From the NCBI GenBank assembly GCA_026417615.1, contig JAOACY010000095.1, positions 1-34,482 on the forward strand: 34,482 nt of DNA. The letters run 5' to 3'. Every line of letters starts with the position of its first letter. Within the stretch, counting starts at the first letter, position 1. This DNA comes from Clostridia bacterium. GTDB lineage: Bacteria > Bacillota > Clostridia > Acetivibrionales > JAFADI01. The position numbers and the translations under genes were made by a program. This document shows positions 16,807 to 23,894 of this stretch, piece after piece. A model generated the notes under the pieces. It saw only the letters and a list, made by a program, of their open reading frames with translations. It had not been told where the DNA came from and made no database searches.

Positions 16807-16924
16807 TGTGTTTATTTTATGATAATGTCATCTTGTTAAATATTTTGATAAAATGTCATTATGGAAAGTAAGGTATACTATCTTATGTCACAAGAACAGC
16901 TAAACAGATATACCTTTCATAGAG
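16807..16924 (+). repeat. Direct repeat copy B
   Basis: 118 bases matching 13768-13886 except one deleted C and one C-to-T change (117 identical). Unlike copy A it continues into further transposase-derived sequence. Confidence 0.9.
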
Positions 16925-17233
16925 AAGTCGCTTGAAGGCATTATGACCATTAAGGAAGCATCAGAGCTTTTCGGCCTTAGTGCGTCTAAATAAAGGAGTG
17001 TAGGAAGACGGAGCCGCAGCGCTTATAGACCGTAAACCTGCACATGCGATTCATGATGGTCTATAACATTGTCACTTATAAATTCAGACAAGTACAAAAA
17101 TACTATTTTTAAGCATTTGCAAGAAATTGTCAAAAGGCTTGAAATTATCAAAATAAGCTATGCGCCTCTTTATTAAATTATCAAATTTTTAGCCTTATTA
17201 GGTGCCATTTTTAAAAGTTATTGACACTATCAT
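16819..17233 (+). mobile_element. Internally deleted ISNCY-type insertion element
   Basis: The proposed left end ATGATAATGTC (16819-16829) is matched by the inverted right end GACACTATCAT (17223-17233, one mismatch). About 415 bases lie between, compared with roughly 1.5 kb for an intact element. The content is the decayed first third of the transposase followed by about 50 bases of right-end sequence. No clear target duplication was found. The remaining gap to ylbJ (17234-17306) is AT-rich promoter DNA. Confidence 0.6.
16885..17176 (+). pseudogene. Decayed N-terminal part of an ISNCY-family transposase
   Basis: Successive frames give pieces of one protein: MSQEQLNRYTFHR at 16885, then KSLEGIMTIKEASELFGLSA (helix-turn-helix), then KGV, a stop, EDGAAALIDRKPAHAIHD, and finally DKYKNTIFKHLQEIVKRLE followed by IIKISYAPLY and a stop at 17176. 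The order and content match the N-terminal third of ISNCY-type transposases (helix-turn-helix, RKPAHA motif, KISY motif). At least two frameshifts and one internal stop are present, and the catalytic domain is absent, so it is a relic. Confidence 0.75.
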
Positions 17234-17306
17234 GTAATTAATTATTATCTTCTAAAATATTATTTTCTTAAGAGGTAATGAAGAAATTTGATTGGAGTAT
17301 TAATTT

Positions 17307-18578
17307 ATGGATTTGATTATTTTTATAATCTGCTCAATTCTTGTTATTTTTATTTACACCTCGAATTTCTCAAAGGTTTTTTATCTTAAGAAGCTTTCTC
17401 TTCCATTGCTTCTCATTTTTTTTATAATTCTGCTTATATTGTTTTCGGACACAGCAGTTGAGTCCGCCAGAAGCGGCTTGAACCTTTGGCTTAATATTGT
17501 ATTTCCCTCCCTGTTTCCATTTTTTGTCGTTTCGGATATTCTGGGCTCTACAGGGTTCGTAAGGGCAATAGGTATACTTCTGGAGCCTGTAATGCGCCCT
17601 CTGTTCAATGTACCCGGCTGCGGTTCCTTTGCCCTTGCAATGGGCATAACCAGCGGGTATCCTGTCGGAGCGAGGATTACAGCCTCCCTCAAAGCAGAAA
17701 ATCTGATTAAAAAATCTGAAGCGGAAAGGCTTCTGGCTTTCACCAACAACTCCGGACCCCTTTTTATTGCAGGAGCAGTAGCAACAGGGATGCTTCAGCG
17801 GCCTGACCTCGGCGTTTTTCTGCTTGCATCCCACATTCTCGCTTCAATAACCGTTGGAATACTATTCGGTTTATGCAGAAAACCAGACAACTCAAAGAAT
17901 AATGTATCAGCATGGAATGCTTTAAAAAGATTCAAAAGCGAGCTTGCAAAAGCAGGAAAGACTTCTCTTTCAAGTCTTGGAAGTGTTTTGAGGAATGCAA
18001 TAAATAATTCAATAATGACAATCCTTGCTATTGGAGGATTTATAATACTCTTTTCGGTAATTATAAATATGCTTTTAAAAACAGGCTTTATTGGCGCTGC
18101 TTCAAACCTTGCCGCACTTGTGTTTTCTCCTTTCGGTGCAAATAGTGATGTCTTCCCAGGTATTGTCAGCGGCTTCTTTGAGATCACCACAGGAGCAAGC
18201 ATTGCATGCAAAACGGAAGCATTGCCCCTTGAAGCTCAACTCACGGCAGTGAGCTTAATTATCGGCTGGGGAGGACTTTCTGTGCATTTCCAGGTGTTGA
18301 GCATAGTAAGCAGCTCGGGTATAAGTATCAAGCCATATCTTTTGGGGAAGCTCCTTCATGGCATAATTTCGGCTATATATACTTATATAGGCATAAAAAC
18401 AACCGGCCTGCTACATATGAGCAAACCGGCCTTCAGCCAGCTTGTTCCGGCTCAAGGCCCGGAATGGAAAATTATTTTTATTCAATCCATTCAATGTTTA
18501 ATTGTGACTGCTTTTATTCTAGCTATATGTACATTTATTTCAATATTGATTATGGTTATTTCTCCACGCAGAAATTAA
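17307..18578 (+). CDS. ylbJ: YlbJ, sporulation integral membrane protein
   Basis: A 423-residue membrane protein required for heat-resistant spores in B. subtilis, where it is expressed in the mother cell under sigma-E and thought to transport a small molecule across the outer forespore membrane. It has about ten hydrophobic helices and the two Gate-type (nucleoside-recognition-like) domains. Recognisable blocks are WLNIVFPSLFPFFVVSDIL, PGCGSFALAMGITSGYPVGA, RLLAFTNNSGPLFIAGAV and the second-half ITTGASIACKT with GWGGLSVHFQV. The start ATG 17307 has GGAG ten bases before. It is near rsmD and coaD, as in Bacillus (ylbH, ylbI, ylbJ), but in the opposite direction. I could not find a convincing sigma-E promoter. 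Confidence 0.93.
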   Translation: MDLIIFIICSILVIFIYTSNFSKVFYLKKLSLPLLLIFFIILLILFSDTAVESARSGLNLWLNIVFPSLFPFFVVSDILGSTGFVRAIGILLEPVMRPLFNVPGCGSFALAMGITSGYPVGARITASLKAENLIKKSEAERLLAFTNNSGPLFIAGAVATGMLQRPDLGVFLLASHILASITVGILFGLCRKPDNSKNNVSAWNALKRFKSELAKAGKTSLSSLGSVLRNAINNSIMTILAIGGFIILFSVIINMLLKTGFIGAASNLAALVFSPFGANSDVFPGIVSGFFEITTGASIACKTEALPLEAQLTAVSLIIGWGGLSVHFQVLSIVSSSGISIKPYLLGKLLHGIISAIYTYIGIKTTGLLHMSKPAFSQLVPAQGPEWKIIFIQSIQCLIVTAFILAICTFISILIMVISPRRN

Positions 18579-18590
18579 TCGGATAATACC

Positions 18591-18610
18591 GCAAAAATAA
18601 ATATTTTTGC
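18591..18610. terminator. AT-rich palindrome between convergent genes
   Basis: GCAAAAATA (18591-18599) pairs with TATTTTTGC (18602-18610), next to both stop codons. A possible weak two-way terminator; the two-base centre forces a loop inside the arms. Confidence 0.4.
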
Positions 18611-19048
18611 CTATTTCAGTTCCTGCCTGTTAGCTTGTATTACCTCTATGGTTTCCTTTAGAATTTCTTCTACTTTATTCAGGACACTGTCTGCATACTC
18701 CCTTGTTCCAAGCCTTATCTCCCTTGCATTTTTCTGGGCATTTGATATTATCTCATTGGCTTGTTCATAAGCTTTTTTTGTGATTTCATGTTCATCCACA
18801 AGTGTGGATATACGGCTTTCGGCATCCTTAATTATATTGTTTGCTTCCTTTTGCGCTTCAAGGAGTATCCGCTGCCTTTCTTCCTTAACCCATTTTGCCT
18901 GCTTGATGTCATCAGGAAGCTTAAGCCTCATTTCCTTAATAATCTCAAGTATATCTTCCTTATCCACCATGCATTTCCCGGAAAATGGCACGCTCAGACC
19001 TCTTTCCACTACGTCTTCAAGAGTTTCAAGAATATTGAGTATTTCCAT
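18611..19048 (-). CDS. Coiled-coil protein (DivIVA / ATP-synthase-b-like)
   Basis: A 145-residue soluble protein with no transmembrane segment or signal. The first 50 residues are a short conserved region (VPFSGKCMVDKEDILEII). Residues 55-140 are one long charged coiled coil (RQRILLEAQKEANNIIKDAE and AYEQANEIISNAQKNAREI), like ATP-synthase b or DivIVA rods. It resembles clostridial proteins found after coaD and loosely annotated as ATPase; I see no nucleotide-binding motif, so that name is misleading. The ATG overlaps the coaD stop (TAATG) behind GGAGG, meaning translational coupling. A scaffold role in envelope or division is a guess from the coiled coil. Confidence 0.75.
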   Translation of the reverse strand: MEILNILETLEDVVERGLSVPFSGKCMVDKEDILEIIKEMRLKLPDDIKQAKWVKEERQRILLEAQKEANNIIKDAESRISTLVDEHEITKKAYEQANEIISNAQKNAREIRLGTREYADSVLNKVEEILKETIEVIQANRQELK

Positions 19049-19542
19049 TATTTTACCTCCGCGGCTGCCGATAGTTTTTTAAGAATTGTTTCTTTAATAC
19101 ACTCGGGCACAAGCCCGTCAATTTTACCCCCATTCCTGGCAAGCTCTCTTACAGCGCTTGAGCTCAGGTAGGAATAGTTTATATTTGTCATCATAAACAG
19201 AGTTTCTATGTCTGGACTCAGATTCTTATTCAAGAGAGCCATTTGCAGTTCATATTCAAAATCAGAAACAGCCCTTAACCCCTTTATAATAGCAGTAGCT
19301 TCCTTCTGCTTCATGAAATCTACAAGCAGCCCTGAAAAACACTCAATTTCAACCTGGGGTTTGTCCGCGAGCGCAAGCTTTAAAAGCTCAACCCGCTCAG
19401 CAAGGGAAAAAACCGCATTTTTATTGCTGTTTATAAGTACCGCTACAATAACCTTGTCCCATAGCCTTGCCGCTCTCTCAATTATGTCCAGGTGCCCGTT
19501 TGTTACCGGGTCAAAGCTCCCCGGATATACGCATATCTTCAA
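19048..19542 (-). CDS. coaD: Phosphopantetheine adenylyltransferase
   Basis: Catalyses the fourth step of coenzyme A synthesis, adenylating phosphopantetheine to dephospho-CoA. The start is TTG 19542 ([20 protein letters not shown] follows the initiator), about nine bases after AAAGGATGG; it gives 164 residues, the family length, whereas an open frame up to 19614 would add 24 unrelated residues. Motifs seen: the nucleotidyltransferase [24 protein letters not shown], the Met/Asn region LFMMTNINY and [15 protein letters not shown]. It follows rsmD with a 72-base gap and is coupled to the coiled-coil gene by a one-base overlap. rsmD-coaD adjacency is common in Firmicutes. Confidence 0.96.
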   Translation of the reverse strand: MKICVYPGSFDPVTNGHLDIIERAARLWDKVIVAVLINSNKNAVFSLAERVELLKLALADKPQVEIECFSGLLVDFMKQKEATAIIKGLRAVSDFEYELQMALLNKNLSPDIETLFMMTNINYSYLSSSAVRELARNGGKIDGLVPECIKETILKKLSAAAEVK

Positions 19543-19614
19543 CTTTATGTACCATCCTTTAAAATGTGGTTGTTCAAGAGAAGGCATTCCCTGCTCATGA
19601 GGATTTCCCGTCAC

Positions 19615-20181
19615 TCAGCGGGTGTGTCCCCTTTCCTTATAAAACGACAACACCGTATCCCCATATTTTTCTTCTCTTGCAAGCTTCAAGCCTCCGACGG
19701 ATTTAGGGAGCATATCATCCCTGTGCCTCTCGGCTATTATAATTCCATCTTGTTTTATTATACCACAACTGTCTATGAAGTTTAATGTCTTTTGTATAAA
19801 CTGTCTGTTATATGGGGGATCCATAAAAATTATATCAAATTTTCTGCCATTAAACCCCAGCTTTTGAACTGTGGCACAAACATCCCCTATCAATACCTCC
19901 GCTTTTTGGATAAGCTTTGTATGCTCAAGGTTGTGCCTTATTATGCCGGCACATTCCGAACTTATATCAATAAATACCGCAGAAGCTGCCCCCCTGCTCA
20001 GTGCCTCAATTCCAAGGCTTCCTGTTCCTGAAAACAAATCCAGAACCTCTGAGTCATATATATATTGCGCGATTATATTGAACAGGGATTCCTTGACCCG
20101 ATCGGAAGTAGGTCTCGTAGCATTGCCTCCGGGAGTTTTGAGCTTGTGTCCTCTCGCTGTCCCTGATATAACCCTTAAAAT
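19615..20181 (-). CDS. rsmD: 16S rRNA m2G966 methyltransferase, probable ATT start
   Basis: S-adenosylmethionine-dependent enzyme that modifies G966 of 16S rRNA. Motifs seen: RVISGTARGHKLKTP, TRPTSDRVKESLFNI, VLDLFSGTGSLGIEALSRG (SAM binding) and the catalytic FMDPPYN. No ATG, GTG or TTG lies at the conserved N-terminus. GGAGG (20193-20189) is exactly seven bases before ATT at 20181, which gives a 188-residue protein of family length beginning (M)LRVISGTARG. A TTG at 20241 would add 20 residues that do not belong to the family and has no ribosome site. The recG stop is 65 bases upstream of the ATT; a TTGACA lies in that gap at 20241. Confidence 0.93.
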   Translation of the reverse strand: MLRVISGTARGHKLKTPGGNATRPTSDRVKESLFNIIAQYIYDSEVLDLFSGTGSLGIEALSRGAASAVFIDISSECAGIIRHNLEHTKLIQKAEVLIGDVCATVQKLGFNGRKFDIIFMDPPYNRQFIQKTLNFIDSCGIIKQDGIIIAERHRDDMLPKSVGGLKLAREEKYGDTVLSFYKERGHTR

Positions 20182-20245
20182 ACTTATTCCTCCAAAATAA
20201 TTCTTTATTTCTAATTTTATATTATGATTTGTAATTGTCAACCAT

Positions 20246-22327
20246 TTAATTCAGACTCAAATGCTTCAATTTATCTTTAAAATGTTGAAATATCAAATCT
20301 TTTAATTTTTTGTTCTCAGGCCTCTCCATCAAGGGGTCTTGCTCGAGAAGTTCCAGTGCAGCTTTTTGGGCCGTTTTAAGAATATCCATATCCTTATAGA
20401 GATTTGCTATCTTAAGCTCAGGTATGCCGTGCTGCCTGGTGCCGAAGAATTCTCCCGGGCCCCTTAATTCCAAATCCTTCTCTGATATGACAAATCCGTC
20501 ATTTGTCTTTTCCATTACCTGCATCCGCTGTCTTGATATATCACTTTGAGACTCATTATATAATATACAATAAGACTGATGCTCTCCCCTTCCCACTCTG
20601 CCTCTCAACTGGTGAAGCTGCGCAAGCCCGAATCTTTCTGCATTTTCAATAACCATTAACGTTGAATTCGGAACATTTACTCCTACTTCAATTACAGTTG
20701 TGGAAACAAGAATATCTATTCTCCCTTCCACAAATTCCCTCATAACCTCTTCCTTTTCCTTGTGCTTCATCTTGCCATGGATCAATCCAACCTTAAGGTC
20801 CCGGAAATCTTTGGCGGCTATCCGCTTGGCTGTTTCCATTGCTGACTTTGCGTCAACCTCTTCCGAAGCCTCCACAAGAGGGCAGATAATATAAACCTGC
20901 CTGCCTTCCCCTACCTTCTTTCTTATGAAATTATTAACCCTGTCCCTCATGGAGCTTTCCGCTATATAAGTCTTTACTGGCTTTCTGCCGGGAGGAAGCT
21001 CATCTATGATTGATATATCGAGGTCGCCGTATAAAATAAGGGCAAGAGTCCTAGGTATAGGTGTAGCTGTCATTACAATCACATCAGGGTTATCTCCTTT
21101 TTTTGAAAGCTTAGCCCTTTGCCTTACTCCAAAGCGGTGCTGCTCGTCGGTAATAACAAGGCCAAGCTTCTCGAACTGCACATTGTCTTCAATTAACGCA
21201 TGAGTGCCGATTACAGCATCAATACAGCCGTTCTTGATTTGCTGAAGGATGTGCTCCTTTTGCTTTTTGCTCTGACCGCCCGTCAGAAGTGCCGTCTTAA
21301 TACCATATTGTTCCAGAAGAGGTGCAATAGATTTGAAATGCTGCTCGGCAAGAATTTCCGTCGGAACCATCAAAGTGCCCTGATAGCCGTTTTTCACCGC
21401 CTTAAATAGAGCAAGCACAGCCACTATGGTCTTTCCCGAACCAACGTCACCCTGCACAAGCCTGTTCATGACCTTGTTGCTTTCCATGTCCGCTTCTATT
21501 TCACCAAAGACCTTTTTCTGCGCCGATGTAAGCTTAAAGGGCAATTCCTCTATAAATTGGCGAACTTCATCCACCGGCTTGAATTTTATTCCTTCTTTTT
21601 CCTGTTGAAGGGAATTTTTAATGCTTAAAAGTCCCAGCTGCAAGATAAAAAGCTCTTCAAACGCAAGCCGGAATCTGGAATTGTTGAAATCCTCGACAGT
21701 GGCAGGGAAATGTATATTCGAAACGCAGTAATTTATCTCGCATAGTTTATAATTGGTTCTTATATGTATTGGAAGAGCATCCTCCAATTTGCCCGATACA
21801 AGAACAAGCGCATTGCTGACAGCCGCTCTGAAAATATTTTGCGACAATGCAGCCGTAGAAGGATACACCGGCACAATCCTGCAGGTATTCTTCATGCCGT
21901 CTTTATTAACCTTTTCAAAAACAGGGCTTTGGACTTCGAAGCTCCTGAACTTTCTGCTGATCTTCCCATAAAACACATAGCTTTCGCCTACCTTGAAGAT
22001 ATTCTTAAGATAGTGCTGGTTGAACCACGTGGCAATAATTGCGCCGGTCTCATCCTTTATAAGCAGCTTGTAAATTGAAAGACCTTTTCTGGGCCTGCTT
22101 TCGGTTACAGCAGTTGCTATTACGCCCTGAAAAGCGCAGCTTTCCCCGTCCGCAAGCTGTATTATTTTTTTTAGATTGCCGCGGTCTTCATAGTCTCTGG
22201 GATAGTATTTAATCAAATCATCAATTGTAAATATTCCCAATCTATTAAACAACCTTGCCCTGGCTTCTCCTACACCTTTCAAATATTGAATTGGCTTTCT
22301 CAGTATTTCCTTAATGCCTTCATTCAT
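20246..22327 (-). CDS. recG: ATP-dependent DNA helicase RecG
   Basis: Branch-migrates and reverses stalled replication forks. The 693-residue length is typical. The N-terminal wedge/OB domain includes YLKGVGEARARLFNRLGI and IATWFNQHYLKNIFKVGE. Helicase motifs: Walker A GDVGSGKTIVAV (about 293-304), Walker B VITDEQHRFGVRQR, motif III MTATPIPRTLAL, then STTVIEVGVNVPN and QLHQLRGRVGRGEHQSYC. The C-terminal part has ELRGPGEFFGTRQHG. The ATG at 22327 has only a weak site (AAAGGG, ten bases away). Upstream to rpmB lies a 400-base gap holding a double-hairpin repeat. It starts the recG, rsmD, coaD and coiled-coil transcription unit. Confidence 0.97.
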   Translation of the reverse strand: MNEGIKEILRKPIQYLKGVGEARARLFNRLGIFTIDDLIKYYPRDYEDRGNLKKIIQLADGESCAFQGVIATAVTESRPRKGLSIYKLLIKDETGAIIATWFNQHYLKNIFKVGESYVFYGKISRKFRSFEVQSPVFEKVNKDGMKNTCRIVPVYPSTAALSQNIFRAAVSNALVLVSGKLEDALPIHIRTNYKLCEINYCVSNIHFPATVEDFNNSRFRLAFEELFILQLGLLSIKNSLQQEKEGIKFKPVDEVRQFIEELPFKLTSAQKKVFGEIEADMESNKVMNRLVQGDVGSGKTIVAVLALFKAVKNGYQGTLMVPTEILAEQHFKSIAPLLEQYGIKTALLTGGQSKKQKEHILQQIKNGCIDAVIGTHALIEDNVQFEKLGLVITDEQHRFGVRQRAKLSKKGDNPDVIVMTATPIPRTLALILYGDLDISIIDELPPGRKPVKTYIAESSMRDRVNNFIRKKVGEGRQVYIICPLVEASEEVDAKSAMETAKRIAAKDFRDLKVGLIHGKMKHKEKEEVMREFVEGRIDILVSTTVIEVGVNVPNSTLMVIENAERFGLAQLHQLRGRVGRGEHQSYCILYNESQSDISRQRMQVMEKTNDGFVISEKDLELRGPGEFFGTRQHGIPELKIANLYKDMDILKTAQKAALELLEQDPLMERPENKKLKDLIFQHFKDKLKHLSLN

Positions 22328-22448
22328 GAAAATTAACCCTTTAAATATGCTTCGATAATTTATTTTTGATTCTGCTGCAAAAACCCATTTTCGGAAACTT
22401 CGATGAAATCACTAACACCTTGTCTTGCAATTCCTGGCTCGCATCAAT

Positions 22449-22495
22449 GTGACATCCTGTCACGTTATGCTCAAAATGCCATCCGTGGCATTTTG
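22449..22495. repeat. Tandem double hairpin upstream of recG
   Basis: GTGACA-TCC-TGTCAC (22449-22463) is followed nine bases later by CAAAATGCCA-TCCG-TGGCATTTTG (22472-22495); both stems are perfect. A short open frame (22341-22535, minus) crosses them, but the palindromes explain its composition. The arrangement resembles intergenic palindromic repeats (REP or MITE-like). No terminator T run follows. Bases 22496-22642 contain no other feature I can support. Confidence 0.6.
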
Positions 22496-22642
22496 GCATC
22501 GGAATTACTGCAACTTCGGTGAGTGATTTATGCATCTTGCTTCAAGAAAAGCTGTTTTTGCAGTAGAATCATTTTTTATTGTATCAAAATCTGGCAAAGG
22601 TGAGCAATACTAAAAAATAACCGCCAGAAGGCAAAAAAAAAC

Positions 22643-22672
22643 TTGCTAAGTCATGATTCTGTGTGTTAAAAT
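22643..22672 (+). promoter_or_regulatory. rpmB promoter
   Basis: TTGCTA (22643-22648), 18-base spacer, TAAAAT (22667-22672), about 58 bases before the rpmB start. A reasonable sigma-A match. Confidence 0.5.
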
Positions 22673-22729
22673 AATTATTGCTTTGATTAAAAAGGTTATT
22701 TCTCCAGCTTAAAGGAGGTGTAGTTATAA

Positions 22730-22918
22730 ATGGCAAAATGCGATGTATGCAGCAAGGATATGCTCTTTGGATTGAATGTAAGCCACTCCAACAGAAAAAC
22801 AAACAGGTCATGGAAACCTAACGTCAGGAAGGTTAAGGTTGTTGAAAATGGAACAACCAAGTCAGTGCATGTTTGCACAAGATGTTTGCGTTCAAACAAG
22901 GTAACCCGTGCAGTTTAA
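22730..22918 (+). CDS. rpmB: 50S ribosomal protein L28
   Basis: A 62-residue ribosomal protein of the large subunit. MAKCDVCSKDMLFGLNVSHSN, given here as MAKCDVCSKDM and NVSHSNRKTNRSW, is the L28 signature, and the CDVC (4-7) and CTRC (50-53) pairs make it the zinc-binding form. The ATG at 22730 follows AAAGGAGGTG. It is monocistronic here, with its own promoter and terminator, divergent from recG and convergent with spoVM, as in the spoVM-rpmB neighbourhood of Bacillus. Confidence 0.97.
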   Translation: MAKCDVCSKDMLFGLNVSHSNRKTNRSWKPNVRKVKVVENGTTKSVHVCTRCLRSNKVTRAV

Positions 22919-22950
22919 TTAATCATTGAAAACTAAGAGTTTTATAAAGA

Positions 22951-22990
22951 AAAAAATCTTTGAGGACAGTTCCATCAAAGATTTTTTCTT
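22951..22990. terminator. rpmB terminator, usable in both directions
   Basis: AAAAAATCTTTGA (22951-22963) pairs perfectly with TCAAAGATTTTTT (22975-22987), with A and T runs on either side. It separates rpmB from the convergent spoVM. Confidence 0.9.
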
Positions 22991-23003
22991 TTAAGTACAC
23001 AAG

Positions 23004-23075
23004 CTATTTCATCCTAAGAACCTTTTTCAGAAAGCTTCCTAAGAACCTAGGCATTTTTACAACCATTATCTTCAT
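23004..23075 (-). CDS. spoVM: Stage V sporulation protein M (23 aa)
   Basis: A very small gene, easily missed. SpoVM is an amphipathic helix that recognises the convex forespore surface and anchors the SpoIVA coat basement layer. The product begins MKIMVVKMPRFLGSF and ends LKKVLRMK, 23 residues; it aligns with the B. subtilis peptide (MKFYTIKLPKFLG start) at the Lys, the Pro before Arg/Lys-Phe-Leu-Gly and the basic tail. The ATG at 23075 follows GAGGTGG with a six-base spacing. The position beside rpmB is the same as in Bacillus. No sigma-E promoter could be assigned with confidence. Confidence 0.88.
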   Translation of the reverse strand: MKIMVVKMPRFLGSFLKKVLRMK

Positions 23076-23201
23076 TTCATTCCACCTCACAAAACAACAG
23101 GCTTGATACTAGTAGTATATTCAATTATTTTTTTTTGGTGATATATATCTTTTAAGATTGAATACACATATTACTATAGAACATTTTATGGAGGAATGAC
23201 T

Positions 23202-23894
23202 TTGGTTATAATATATATAAGAAAATATAAGCTTAAAGCTGCAATTATTTTGCTTGTTTTTGTCCTCCTGATTACTTGTCTGTTCTTGTCGGGCCCAGCA
23301 TTAAAAAACAACCTGAAATTAAATATCACAATAAACGACTGTCTTGAATTTTCGTATCCAATTTCATTTGAGGTAGACAACATATATGTCAATGAAGCAT
23401 ATTCTCACAATACAATACAGACAAACTCAAACATGAAAAAGCCGTCGCCTAAAAAATTCACAAGCTATAAAAGTCTGGAGGGCAAAATCAGCTTCAGCTA
23501 TCCTTCTGCTTTTTCCATCAATCAGGAGGTATTCTCAGGCAGTGAAATTCTCTATCATATAGAGTTCAGGAACAAATCAGGCACAAACCATGGATTTGTT
23601 CAAATATGGAATCTGCCGTACAGCTTGAAAGATTTTTTGAAAAATTCGCAATCAACCTCAAGCTCTTCATATAAATACTTTAAATCCTCAGAGATAAGCA
23701 TTAACGGCATTCCCGGGTTCTACTGGGATTATGTCGCTGCCACCGGCAATGACATAAAAATAAAGGGCCAAGAGGTATTTCTCAAAAAGGATTCCAGAAT
23801 GTACAGAATAAGCTATTTTGTTCCGGAAAGCCGCTGGAATAAGGAACAGTCAGTTATATTCTGGCATATGGCAAATTCATTTAAAGTTTATTAG
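23202..23894 (+). CDS. Membrane-anchored extracytoplasmic protein, unknown function
   Basis: About 230 residues. A TTG at 23202 lies seven bases after GGAGG and is preferred to the in-frame ATG at 23196, which nearly touches that site. One hydrophobic segment (AAIILLVFVLLITCLFLS) follows basic residues; the rest is outside. The outer part begins with a low-complexity linker and then a compact domain (YKSLEGKISFSYPSAFSIN, INGIPGFYWDYVAATG, PESRWNKEQSVIFWHMANSF) of the kind seen in PsbP-like lipoproteins of sporeformers, a loose resemblance only. Its 3' end overlaps the diguanylate cyclase gene by 14 bases, tail to tail. Confidence 0.7.
   Translation: MVIIYIRKYKLKAAIILLVFVLLITCLFLSGPALKNNLKLNITINDCLEFSYPISFEVDNIYVNEAYSHNTIQTNSNMKKPSPKKFTSYKSLEGKISFSYPSAFSINQEVFSGSEILYHIEFRNKSGTNHGFVQIWNLPYSLKDFLKNSQSTSSSSYKYFKSSEISINGIPGFYWDYVAATGNDIKIKGQEVFLKKDSRMYRISYFVPESRWNKEQSVIFWHMANSFKVY

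Noticed and set aside
17200-17245. Sigma-E -10-like CATGTAAT before ylbJ
   Set aside because: No acceptable -35 at 13-15 bases, and the sequence coincides with the insertion element end.
17370-17834. 154-codon minus-strand open frame inside ylbJ
   Set aside because: It is a shadow of the ylbJ frame, with cysteine/lysine-rich composition typical of antisense translation.
19543-19614. N-terminal extension of coaD
   Set aside because: The 24 extra residues are not in the family, and the TTG at 19542 begins exactly at the conserved [11 protein letters not shown].
22341-22535. 64-codon minus-strand open frame beginning MHKSLTEVAVIPMPKCH
   Set aside because: It spans two perfect palindromes and lacks a ribosome site. 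I treat it as a by-product of a repeat, although similar small frames seem to recur in clostridia.
23139-23173. Possible sigma-G promoter before the gene at 23202 (TGATAT and CATATTA)
   Set aside because: The spacer is 22 bases, too long for sigma-G, and the region is AT-rich enough to give such matches by chance.
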